A stretch of 59,097 nt of DNA from a virus: positions 1 through 59,097 of IMG/VR virus record IMGVR_UViG_3300025767_000018; one strand, given 5' to 3'. The notes below the pieces were generated by a model. It was not told the origin of the DNA, searched no databases, and was given only the letters and a program-made list of their open reading frames with translations. A program made the translations under genes and the position numbers. Position 1 is the first letter of the stretch; each line of letters opens with the position of its first letter. This document shows positions 48,762-56,205 of the stretch, one piece after another.

Positions 48762-49196
48762 ATGCAATGGACTTATCAAGGCAAAACAATAGACCAACTA
48801 CCGGAAGGTTGTGAAGCATTTGTATACCTAATAACAAACAAAGTCAATGGCATGATGTACGTAGGCAAAAAACTAGCAAAATTTAAAGTAACAAAGAAAC
48901 CACTCAAAGGCAAGAAAAACAAAAGACGTAGCACTAAAGAAAGTGACTGGCAAACTTATTACGGTTCCAATGATAGACTTAATGCAGACGTTTTAGAGTT
49001 AGGCGAAGAAAATTTCATAAGAGAAATTATTCACATTTGTCCTAGCAGAGGCATAGCAAGTTACTTAGAGGCACGAGAGCAGTTTGAACGCAGAGTACTC
49101 GAAACAGATGAATACTACAACGGTATCATAAATGTTAGAGTTGGCGGATCAAAAATTCTTAAAGAACATCTACAGGCAAATCATTCCAACACCTAA
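48762..49196 (+). CDS. GIY-YIG-like endonuclease-related protein
   Basis: 144 residues from the ATG at 48762. FVYLITNKVNG and MMYVGKK (residues 20-36) match the paired GIY and YIG strands, and a later EAREQFER supplies acidic and basic residues. A lysine-rich insert (KKPLKGKKNKRRS) and WQTYYGSN follow. An earlier in-frame ATG at 48705 would add 19 residues read out of frame through the preceding gene and is less likely. It could be a free-standing homing-type nuclease or a conserved phage protein that kept only the fold. It ends directly before the non-coding structured region. Confidence 0.68.
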   Translation: MQWTYQGKTIDQLPEGCEAFVYLITNKVNGMMYVGKKLAKFKVTKKPLKGKKNKRRSTKESDWQTYYGSNDRLNADVLELGEENFIREIIHICPSRGIASYLEAREQFERRVLETDEYYNGIINVRVGGSKILKEHLQANHSNT

Positions 49197-49404
49197 GGTT
49201 AGCGGGCCAGTTTAGAAATACCGCTGTGGAAAAAGCTCTCGTATAGAAGCACACGTACATATTGATCGACTCCCCAGAGGGAGGAAGCCACCAAACAAAT
49301 TGGGCTCACTGGTTGATATAGATTGCATGTTGGCAGTCGAAAAACACAACATAGTTCATAAAAACCCTTTAGCAACAGGAACGAAGCGAGGGAATATTGT
49401 ATAC

Positions 49405-49447
49405 TATATTGTACATTAACTAGTTTAATGTATATTATATTGTACAT
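49405..49447 (+). promoter_or_regulatory. paired 12-nt direct repeats flanking a dyad, possible promoter/operator
   Basis: TATATTGTACAT occurs at 49405-49416 and again at 49436-49447, on either side of the dyad TACATTAA-CTAGT-TTAATGTA. TTGTAC (49409-49414) and TATATT (49431-49436) with 16 nt between could form a promoter for the RNA downstream. Regulator unknown. Confidence 0.4.
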
Positions 49448-49450
49448 AAT

Positions 49451-49584
49451 GTCGACGGAGGATGGGAAAGGTCAGAGCCCATTGAACTTGTGTATAAAAA
49501 ATTACCTCTTTCCAATGTCTCGGCTGTGACAGACTCACATGAAGCTCAGATTAGACGGAACCCTTAAACAGGTTCCGTCTGACT
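49451..49584 (+). ncRNA. candidate structured RNA with terminal 10-bp hairpin
   Basis: GTCAGAGCC (49471-49479) pairs with GGCTGTGAC (49522-49530) with one mismatch, extended by CATTG/CAATG (49480-49484/49513-49517). GGAAAGGT (49465-49472) can pair with ACCTCTTTCC (49504-49513, two-base bulge), competing with or pseudoknotting the first stem. A perfect 10-bp hairpin ends it. No family is recognised; calling it a transcript is inference. Confidence 0.4.
49553..49580 (+). terminator. 10-bp perfect hairpin, terminator-like
   Basis: AGACGGAACC, 8-nt loop CTTAAACA, GGTTCCGTCT. It is followed by GACTAAAAC rather than a T run, so it may be an RNA-stabilising 3' end or a poor terminator on the plus strand. 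Confidence 0.45.
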
Positions 49585-49728
49585 AAAACAATCTACATGA
49601 AACTTAAACATTATTACATTCGTAATAATGCAATTATAATTCATTTACATTATTTAAATAAAACGAAGTGTTATAGTTTGAGCGTTAGCGAAAACTTGTA
49701 TGAACTTGTTCATACACTAAGTATCTTA

Positions 49729-49736
49729 GATAAATA
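49729..49736 (+). promoter_or_regulatory. late promoter GATAAATA
   Basis: NATAAATA octamer 29 nt upstream of the ATG at 49766 on the plus strand; AAGGA at 49752-49756 is the ribosome-binding site. Confidence 0.65.
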
Positions 49737-49765
49737 ACTTTAATATAATTAAGGATTAGTCACGA

Positions 49766-50971
49766 ATGAAAGTACATCACATATTATCTGAAACATTAGA
49801 CGTAAAGCAAATTGACGGTATGTGGAGAGTATTTGATACTGTTAAAAATGCTGTTGTAGGTGATATTGGATTTGCAACGGCTGGCGAAGCTGAGGCTGAA
49901 CGAGATAGAGTCAGGGCCCGACCAGCAGCGGATACAGGTGCTAACAATAGAGCTAATACTCCTTCTCAAAATTCATTCTCTGCTGGTGCTCGGCCTGGAA
50001 CTCCTAACTCTAGTCAACTAACTAGGGGAGAGCAACGTAAACTTTCTAGATCTGGTAGTATTACTCGCGGCGGTGTTACCTATACTCGAGCAAACATTGC
50101 TGCTGCTGATGCTGAGCTTAAACTTAAAGTTGAGCCTGGATCTTTTGACAACAACAAACCTAATAGTAGTAAAAAAATAAATGATGACTGGCTTTCTAAA
50201 GCTAAAGAAGGTGCTGCAAAATCCTTTAAAAGTAAAGCATTTCAAAGTTTTGGAGGACTTCTTAAAGGCACTGCACTAACAAAAATACAAGCTATTTTTA
50301 ATGCTATGGTACTTGAAGAAACATTAGACGCATACTTACGAGCTGTTAGAGAATGGGGCACAAGTTTAAATGCAAACGATTCTGCTGGAGTAGCAAATTT
50401 TCAAAAAGCTGAAGCTGGAGATAAAAGTGCTGTGCTACCACCTAAGGTACAGGCTGCATATGTAGAATCAGTAAGACGATCTACTGAGCTCTTTATTGAA
50501 GGTATAGTAGGTCTTGTACTGACTTTGGGTCTTGCAGCAATACCAATAATTGGATTTTTTGGGTTAGGCACAGGCGGCCTTGGCTGGATTGCTAGTCTTA
50601 TTGCAGGTGGTGCACTTGTTTGGGGCGGCTCTACGTTAGTATACGAAATTCTAAGAAAAACCGGAGTAACTAATTCTATATCTAAATGGATTGGTAGTGA
50701 ATTTTTAGATCCGCCATATGTAATAACATTAGCATTAGGCGTAGATGGCTTTCAAGATCAACTAGGAGCAAAATTAGATATGTTTAGTAATGGCACTCTT
50801 GGACAGTTTGTTAGAGATGACGAATCTATTGAAGAATCAAATTCTCTAGGAGATTTTAAAGTTGACTCAGCTGTAGCAGATGAAGCAATTAAAGATTTTA
50901 TCAAATCTGATCCTAAATTAATAAAAGCATTTAGAGATGGTAAGAAAAAACTAGCTGCTAAAACAGATTAA
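49766..50971 (+). CDS. hypothetical late protein with two predicted membrane segments
   Basis: 401 residues. Charged, Ser/Asn-rich N-terminus, an amphipathic segment (KAFQSFGGLLKGTALTKIQA), then two long hydrophobic stretches around residues 240-297 (IEGIVGLVLTLGLAAIPIIG and IASLIAGGALVWGGSTLVY), and an acidic C-terminus with DEAIKDFIKSDPKLIKAF. There is no signal peptide. A late promoter suggests a virion or lysis-stage product: an ejected membrane-inserting protein or an inner-membrane factor are options. No family recognised. Confidence 0.7.
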   Translation: MKVHHILSETLDVKQIDGMWRVFDTVKNAVVGDIGFATAGEAEAERDRVRARPAADTGANNRANTPSQNSFSAGARPGTPNSSQLTRGEQRKLSRSGSITRGGVTYTRANIAAADAELKLKVEPGSFDNNKPNSSKKINDDWLSKAKEGAAKSFKSKAFQSFGGLLKGTALTKIQAIFNAMVLEETLDAYLRAVREWGTSLNANDSAGVANFQKAEAGDKSAVLPPKVQAAYVESVRRSTELFIEGIVGLVLTLGLAAIPIIGFFGLGTGGLGWIASLIAGGALVWGGSTLVYEILRKTGVTNSISKWIGSEFLDPPYVITLALGVDGFQDQLGAKLDMFSNGTLGQFVRDDESIEESNSLGDFKVDSAVADEAIKDFIKSDPKLIKAFRDGKKKLAAKTD

Positions 50972-50973
50972 AT

Positions 50974-51207
50974 TTATAATAACGGCAATCTAGTTTTTTC
51001 AGTAGTTTCAATATTGTCTTTAATAATTCTATTAAAAATTTCAAGATCATCATGGCTTATGTGATACATTAAGTCAATATAATTTATTGATCCACGCATA
51101 TACCATCCAATACGATACCTATCGTCTTTAATTTGTTTTATTTGTAGTTCGTATTGATCAACTAATTCTAATAGATCAGATTCCGGGAGTGTAAGAATCT
51201 GAGTCCG
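50974..51207 (-). CDS. -1 frame extension of gp26 (tail-assembly chaperone GT-like)
   Basis: 77 sense codons and TAA, with no ATG, GTG or TTG start after the in-frame TGA upstream of the slip site. It is reached by a -1 slip at 51213-51207 from the gp26 frame, giving a predicted fusion of 276 gp26 residues plus this tail (353 in total, 50974-52034). The tail includes LLELVDQYELQIKQIKDDRY, IGWYMRGSINYIDLMYH and DLEIFNRIIKDNIETTEKT. It fills the whole space to the convergent gene, whose stop is 2 nt away. By analogy with lambda gpG/gpGT it would be the T domain that binds the tape-measure protein. The coding nature is strongly supported; the function is inference. Confidence 0.8.
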   Translation of the reverse strand, partial: RTQILTLPESDLLELVDQYELQIKQIKDDRYRIGWYMRGSINYIDLMYHISHDDLEIFNRIIKDNIETTEKTRLPLL

Positions 51208-52034
51208 AAAAAATTTGAATAGTCCAATTCAACATTTGATCTATAATCGTGATTGCACTCTTCGTCTGAGCATGATACATCAATAGTAGGAGTGCGCCAC
51301 CGGTTGCTCAACTCGTATATATTATCTTTAAGTTTGTTATAGAACACACTATCATTTTGAGCAACGAAGTTTGATATTTCGTCTATGTTAGTTTCTTCAC
51401 TGATTTCATTTTTAACAGATTCAATATATGATATAGCAACTCTAAGATTTAGATTGTTTATTTGCGAATAAGAATTTTTACTATTTTTATTTTTTTCTTC
51501 GTCAGTCATATCGTTATTTCTTCCTATTTCGATTAACTGTCTTTCAAACGAATAATTTTCTATACTAAAGTTTGTCATTTGTCTATAAGTTAACGGTTTT
51601 AAATTAAATTTCAAGTCGTTAACTTCAAAACTATGAGCTGTTTCAAACGTTTCGTATTTTTGTATCATTCGAGTAAGACTTAGCGAACTTTGTGTTTCTG
51701 TATCGCATTTACTGCATTTAGTAGTAATTGGCATTTCGTCTCCGTAAGTAGCAATACGAATTGCAATTAGTACGTAGTCGATATCAAACCCAACAAGATT
51801 CCATGGATCTAATATTGAAGGAATACAACTTTTTATAACTTGTGCTGTTGACTCGCCAGTAAATAGTGCATCTGGAGTTTTAAACATAATTTCGTCCATT
51901 GCATTCATACCGAATACAGGAACTTGAACATACTGTTCATCTTCTATAATTGTTGAGTTATAATATTTTCCCTTGCTAGGTAAATCTATAAACAACTTAG
52001 GCTGTCGTTGATATTGTTGTAGAAAACTGCTCAT
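51168..52034 (-). CDS. gp26: baseplate hub protein gp26 / tail-assembly chaperone (unshifted form)
   Basis: 288 residues (T4 208). LFIDLPSKGKYY and EDEQYVQVPVFGMNAMDEIM at the N-terminus, CSKCDTET and CSDEECNHDY cysteine pairs, and LDYSNFFGLRF at the end are the gp26 family landmarks. The last 12 residues after Phe276 are replaced in the predicted frameshift product. The gene is divergent from the tape-measure-like gene, with which it shares a 76-nt control region. A CATAAATA late promoter is upstream. T4 gp26 is needed for hub assembly; a chaperone role is suggested by the frameshift. Confidence 0.82.
   Translation of the reverse strand: MSSFLQQYQRQPKLFIDLPSKGKYYNSTIIEDEQYVQVPVFGMNAMDEIMFKTPDALFTGESTAQVIKSCIPSILDPWNLVGFDIDYVLIAIRIATYGDEMPITTKCSKCDTETQSSLSLTRMIQKYETFETAHSFEVNDLKFNLKPLTYRQMTNFSIENYSFERQLIEIGRNNDMTDEEKNKNSKNSYSQINNLNLRVAISYIESVKNEISEETNIDEISNFVAQNDSVFYNKLKDNIYELSNRWRTPTIDVSCSDEECNHDYRSNVELDYSNFFGLRFLHSRNLIY
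51176..51213 (-). promoter_or_regulatory. programmed -1 ribosomal frameshift signal
   Basis: In the gp26 frame the codons read AAT TTT TTC GGA, giving the slippery heptamer T TTT TTC (51213-51207). After 4 nt comes a perfect 8-bp stem, TCAGATTC (51202-51195) with GAATCTGA (51183-51176), loop of 11 nt. Heptamer, spacer and stem all fit the known -1 frameshift architecture. Confidence 0.82.
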
Positions 52035-52066
52035 ATTATCTTTCCGCTAAATATACTTATATACTA

Positions 52067-52074
52067 TATTTATG
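52067..52074 (-). promoter_or_regulatory. late promoter CATAAATA for gp26
   Basis: NATAAATA octamer on the minus strand, 32 nt upstream of the gp26 ATG, followed by GCGGAAAG as ribosome-binding site. It lies in the divergent gp26/tape-measure gap. Confidence 0.6.
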
Positions 52075-52110
52075 ATTAATAATATAGGTAGTTTTTAAAT
52101 TGGAATTAAA

Positions 52111-54204
52111 ATGGCAGACGAAGTAGTTTTATCGCAAACAAGTATTAATCAGTTAGTTGATGCCCTAAAATCTGTTGGTAACAACGCTCCTCGTAATAAT
52201 ACTACACCCGGCAACAGTAGAAATACAAATTTTAATACTAAAGAAGTTGGCGAAGCTTATACAAGTCTTACTGGATTTATTGCAGCAGCTGGCGGAGATG
52301 TAACTAGTTTTGCTAAAGCAATGGGCGGCGGAGCCCTTGGTATAAAATTATTCTCTGGTATTATAGAAAACAGTGCTGGATATATAGAAGGCCTTAACAA
52401 TACATTTCAAAATCTTTCTAAAGTTGGAGCAGGCTTTAATGGTGACTTAGGAGCACTTGCAGCTGCAGCATCAAATACACGTATGCAAGTTGGCGAATTT
52501 GCAGATGTTGTTGGCACAAATGCAAAAGATTTAGCCGGTCTTGGCGCAGGTGTTAATCAGGGAGCAAAGCGTTTTTCAGAATTGTCTAGAGCAATGTTTG
52601 AAGATGGTCAAGTTATTGAAGGCATGCTCAATTTAGGGTATAATATACGAGAATCTAACGAAGCATTATTAGATAACGCAACATTGTTATCAAGACAACA
52701 GCGACTAACTGGAATGAGTGACAATGAAGTTGCTCAAGCTACGCTATCAATGGCTGCAAATATGGCAGAGATAGCTGAAATAACTGGCAAAAGTGCTAAA
52801 CAGCAGCGCGAAGAGCTAATTGATGCTAATAGAGATGGTAAAAACATTGCTGCAAATAGAGCACTAGAAGCACAAGGTATCAAAGATGCTTCTCAGACAT
52901 TTAATCAAGTATTTACGGCGTTAGGTGAACTAGGTCCTACTGCGCAAGCATATGCGCAAGATATGAACCAAGCTAGAGCACCGTTGTCAAAACTTACGCA
53001 GAACTTTGAAACAATTGCACCTCAGACTGCTGCAATTATTAAAGAAATGGATGCTGTAAGAAAATCAAATTTAACAACAGCTGAAAAGACTGCAAGGATA
53101 AGCGCATTAGAAGCACGAGCACGAGCAACATACGCAACAGAAATGAAAAGTTCTCAGGTATTAGCTGCTGCTAGACTTGGTCAAATTAATGAACGTGGTG
53201 CAACGGCTGCTGACATGCTGTCAGAGTTTAATCCTTCTTTACAAGCTATTGAAGCAGTTCAAGCAGAAATGGCCAAAGAACGTGCAGAAGCATCTGGTCA
53301 AGAATATACAGGTGGATACGGCGATGTTACAATGGCAGAAGCTGAAACAGCATTGCGCCAATCTATTGCTGATCGTGTTAACGCTCAAACAGGTGGCGGA
53401 GATAATGAACAAGCTGTTTCAAGAGAAATTAATCTTGCAACTATAGGATTAGCAAATACTGCTGCTAGTGTTAATCAAGAAATAGGAAGAAATTTAAGTG
53501 CTAATACAAAATTACAAGACGCTGTAGCAGCAGCATATCGAGGGTTAGTTAAAAGTTCGGGGGTAATTGCAGCAACAGCAGAAAAGGCACTGGGTGTGTT
53601 ACCTGGAACAGTTGATGATGAAAAAATATCATTAAATCCATTTAGAGAAGTATTTAAAGAATCTTCCTTTGCTAACGGTGCATTACGGACAAACATAGAT
53701 AATTTTGATGACATTGCTGGTGTTATGTCTTCTCAAACTAAAGAAGATATTCGTAATATGTTTAATGACCCGCCTGGTAAAGCACTTGGTGGAAGTGTAA
53801 CAGCTAACAGCCCATATCGAGTAGGAGAATATGGCGAAGAAACTTTTGTGCCTGGAATGGATGGTGCAATTATACCAAACATGAAAACGGCCCTAAACAG
53901 AATGCCAGACATAGCTAAACAATTAAAGCAAGAAATGGAACAATTCGGCGCACCAATAACGAAAGCAGCAAAAGCAGCAGCTGCTGTTAGTGGTCAAGAA
54001 TCTAAAAAGCTTGAATCTATGAAGACAGCAATGACAAATTTGAAGAGTGACGATATTAGCGCATTAATACAACATACTCAAACCACTAACGAGCTTTTAA
54101 CACGTTTACTTGGGGTAAATACTACACAAATGCGTGTAGGCGAAAAACAATTAAAAAGTTCTAGGGGCGCAGGAAACTTAATGACAGGACTAGGTAGAGC
54201 ATGA
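52111..54204 (+). CDS. tail tape-measure-like protein
   Basis: 697 residues, mostly alpha-helical and alanine-rich. GDVTSFAKAMGGGALGIKLF and FQNLSKVGAGFNGDLGALAA near the N-terminus are typical of tape-measure proteins. Near residues 560-592 is GGSVTANSPYRVGEYGEETF followed by VPGMDGAIIPN, the GG...VGE.G.E.F.P...G.I.P motif common to their C-terminal part. A fully extended helix of this length is about 100 nm, similar to a T4-type tail. It would be the counterpart of T4 gp29. It overlaps gp20 by 4 nt. Confidence 0.78.
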   Translation: MADEVVLSQTSINQLVDALKSVGNNAPRNNTTPGNSRNTNFNTKEVGEAYTSLTGFIAAAGGDVTSFAKAMGGGALGIKLFSGIIENSAGYIEGLNNTFQNLSKVGAGFNGDLGALAAAASNTRMQVGEFADVVGTNAKDLAGLGAGVNQGAKRFSELSRAMFEDGQVIEGMLNLGYNIRESNEALLDNATLLSRQQRLTGMSDNEVAQATLSMAANMAEIAEITGKSAKQQREELIDANRDGKNIAANRALEAQGIKDASQTFNQVFTALGELGPTAQAYAQDMNQARAPLSKLTQNFETIAPQTAAIIKEMDAVRKSNLTTAEKTARISALEARARATYATEMKSSQVLAAARLGQINERGATAADMLSEFNPSLQAIEAVQAEMAKERAEASGQEYTGGYGDVTMAEAETALRQSIADRVNAQTGGGDNEQAVSREINLATIGLANTAASVNQEIGRNLSANTKLQDAVAAAYRGLVKSSGVIAATAEKALGVLPGTVDDEKISLNPFREVFKESSFANGALRTNIDNFDDIAGVMSSQTKEDIRNMFNDPPGKALGGSVTANSPYRVGEYGEETFVPGMDGAIIPNMKTALNRMPDIAKQLKQEMEQFGAPITKAAKAAAAVSGQESKKLESMKTAMTNLKSDDISALIQHTQTTNELLTRLLGVNTTQMRVGEKQLKSSRGAGNLMTGLGRA

Positions 54205-55949
54205 GCTGGAAAAAACATTTTACACCTGTACAAACAGGCGACAACCCAAATGGAAGTTATAGTCCAATAAGCGGTTCGGCATCTGCCGGTCGTCCAGGAC
54301 CTGCACGTTCTAACTATTCAAGTTACTTGCCTGATGTGTATGTAGGTTCGCCAAACAGAGTTGAACGCTACGGACAATATAACACAATGGACCAAGACAG
54401 TGAAGTAAATGCTGCTCTTGATATTCTTGCTGAATTTTGCACACAAAAGAATAAACAAAACGGAACCAACTTTAAATTTGCATTTAATAAAAGTGCAACA
54501 AATAATGAAATTAATATTTTAGGCCAATATTTAAAACAATGGTGTAAAATAAATAATTTTGAAACAAGAATGTTTAGAACATTCCGTAATATATTTAAAT
54601 TCGGCGATGCAATATTTTTAAGAGACCCGGAAACAAAAAAATTGTTTCATGTTGATCCTGCAAAGCTAACACGTATTATTGTTAATGAAAGCGAAGGCAA
54701 AATACCAGAGCAATATATCATCAAAGATATAAACTTTAACTTTACTGAAATGGTTGCTACTACTCCGCATATTACTAACGGTAACATGGGCACGCCTGGA
54801 GCAAATTATCAAACTGGCGGCGCTCGCGGAATGACCGGCGGCGTTGCTGGCCAAAGTGGTTCGCGATTTAACGTTCAAGACGGAGAAGTTGCAATTGATG
54901 CAGATCATGTAGTTCATTTAAGTCTAAGTGAAGGTTTAGATAATAACTATCCGTTTGGTAATAGTTTACTAGAAACAATATTTAAGGTATTCAAACAAAA
55001 AGAATTACTCGAAGATGCTATTATCATTTATCGTGTACAACGTGCTCCAGAGCGCAGAGTATTCTACGTTGATGTGGGTAACATGCCATCACACCTTGCG
55101 ATGCAATTTGTTGAGCGTGTTAAAACGGAAATACATCAAAGACGTATCCCATCGTCAACAGGAGGCGGAACTAATGTCATAGACAGTTCATACAATCCCT
55201 TGTCAATCAACGAAGATTACTTCTTTCCACAAACTGCTGAAGGACGTGGATCAAAAGTTGAAACATTACCAGGCGGTACTAACCTTGGAGAAATTGATGA
55301 CCTTAGATATTTTACTAATAAGCTCGTACGCGGTTTACGAATACCTTCCAGCTATTTGCCTACGGGTGCTGATGATGGAGCAAGTTCATTCCAAGATGGA
55401 AGAGTCGGTACTGCTTACATACAAGAACTAAGATTTAATACGTACTGTGAACGTTTACAAGGTTTAATTGTAGAAGATTTTAATCAAGAGTTTAAACGTT
55501 ACTTGTTAGAAAAAGGTGTAAACATTGATACAGCAATGTTTGATTTAGAATTTGAAACACCACAAAACTTTGCAAGTTATCGACAAGCAGAACTTGATAA
55601 TGCTCGTGTTCCGACATATACACAGATGAGTGCTATTCCTTATATTTCTAATCGCTTTGCAATGAAACGTTTCTTAGGCATGAGCGAAGAAGAAATTGCA
55701 GAAAACGAACGTTTGTGGAAAGAGGAAAATGACGAAGAACTTAATAATGGCGGCGAAGACGCAAGTGCAGAAATGCGCAGCGCTGGTATTAGTAGTGCAG
55801 GCATCAGTGCAGACATTGATGGCGCCGAAGATATTTTACCCGATGACAGCGAACCTGAAATAGGTGGTGATACAGCTCCACCAGAAACAGTAACAACTGC
55901 AGAACCTGGCGGAGCTGCTCCTGCAGCATCTACAGCACAAACGATATAA
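54201..55949 (+). CDS. gp20: portal vertex protein gp20
   Basis: 582 residues (T4 524). PNRVERYGQYNTMDQDSEVN, AALDILAEFCTQKN, FRNIFKFGDAIFLRD, DHVVHLSLSEG and VQRAPERRVFYVDVGNMPSH are classic gp20 segments used as markers for marine myoviruses. Twelve copies form the DNA entry channel and the nucleus of prohead assembly. The acidic, Ala/Pro-rich C-terminus (from about residue 510) is an extension. The gene follows the tape measure rather than gp19. Confidence 0.95.
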   Translation: MSWKKHFTPVQTGDNPNGSYSPISGSASAGRPGPARSNYSSYLPDVYVGSPNRVERYGQYNTMDQDSEVNAALDILAEFCTQKNKQNGTNFKFAFNKSATNNEINILGQYLKQWCKINNFETRMFRTFRNIFKFGDAIFLRDPETKKLFHVDPAKLTRIIVNESEGKIPEQYIIKDINFNFTEMVATTPHITNGNMGTPGANYQTGGARGMTGGVAGQSGSRFNVQDGEVAIDADHVVHLSLSEGLDNNYPFGNSLLETIFKVFKQKELLEDAIIIYRVQRAPERRVFYVDVGNMPSHLAMQFVERVKTEIHQRRIPSSTGGGTNVIDSSYNPLSINEDYFFPQTAEGRGSKVETLPGGTNLGEIDDLRYFTNKLVRGLRIPSSYLPTGADDGASSFQDGRVGTAYIQELRFNTYCERLQGLIVEDFNQEFKRYLLEKGVNIDTAMFDLEFETPQNFASYRQAELDNARVPTYTQMSAIPYISNRFAMKRFLGMSEEEIAENERLWKEENDEELNNGGEDASAEMRSAGISSAGISADIDGAEDILPDDSEPEIGGDTAPPETVTTAEPGGAAPAASTAQTI

Positions 55950-55952
55950 ATA
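55945..55952 (+). promoter_or_regulatory. late promoter TATAAATA overlapping the gp20 stop
   Basis: Exact T4 late octamer that includes the gp20 TAA and ends 4 nt before the next ATG. Transcripts from it would be almost leaderless; it could also be coincidental. Confidence 0.45.
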
Positions 55953-55956
55953 CAAT

Positions 55957-56205
55957 ATGATATTACGAGAACTATTTTATTTTGATAAAGAAACAATTGA
56001 GTCTACTGAAGATGATCGATATGATCCTCAGTATGACGATAGTGTTGTTAAGATGAAAGACAGTCGCAAAACACGTCTTACTCTACGCCAAATTAACCGC
56101 GCAAGGAAAGCTAGTGAGCTACATACAACTGAGAAGGCTACCGAGTTAGACTTTGTTAGACAGATGTATGGAATAGCAGCACAAGCAGCCGCTGCCGGGG
56201 TATAA
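55957..56205 (+). CDS. small conserved head-cluster protein at the gp67/gp68 position
   Basis: 82 residues: MILRELFYFDKETIE, DRYDPQYDDSVVKMKDSRKT, RLTLRQINRARKASELH. A conserved small gene of this type follows gp20 in marine T4-like phages; T4 has the prohead core genes 67 and 68 here. There is no clear ribosome-binding site before the ATG. Function unknown, possibly a prohead core component. TAATG junction with the next gene. Confidence 0.75.
   Translation: MILRELFYFDKETIESTEDDRYDPQYDDSVVKMKDSRKTRLTLRQINRARKASELHTTEKATELDFVRQMYGIAAQAAAAGV

Larger units (their letters stand above)
49197..49765 (+). other. 569-nt non-coding region with multiple perfect hairpins
   Basis: No convincing gene on either strand (an 82-codon minus-strand frame has atypical composition). 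Parts of 49197-49390 and 49450-49585 look richer in G+C than flanking genes. Inverted repeats: AGCGG/CCGCT (49201-49225), CTCCC/GGGAG (49270-49283), ATGTTG/CAACAT (49327-49352), TACATTAA/TTAATGTA (49412-49432), a long imperfect stem (49471-49530), AGACGGAACC/GGTTCCGTCT (49553-49580), CATTATTAC/GTAATAATG (49609-49630) and TGTATGAA/TTCATACA (49697-49716). A late promoter closes the region. It probably carries one or two structured RNAs and regulatory sites. Confidence 0.75.

Noticed and set aside
49199-49447. 82-codon minus-strand frame in the non-coding region
   Set aside because: Cys/Leu/Tyr-rich, overlaps several hairpins, no ribosome-binding site and no resemblance to phage proteins.
49197-49600. 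tRNA or tmRNA in the structured region
   Set aside because: No cloverleaf, no GTTCRA T-loop in the right context and no resume-codon frame could be found.
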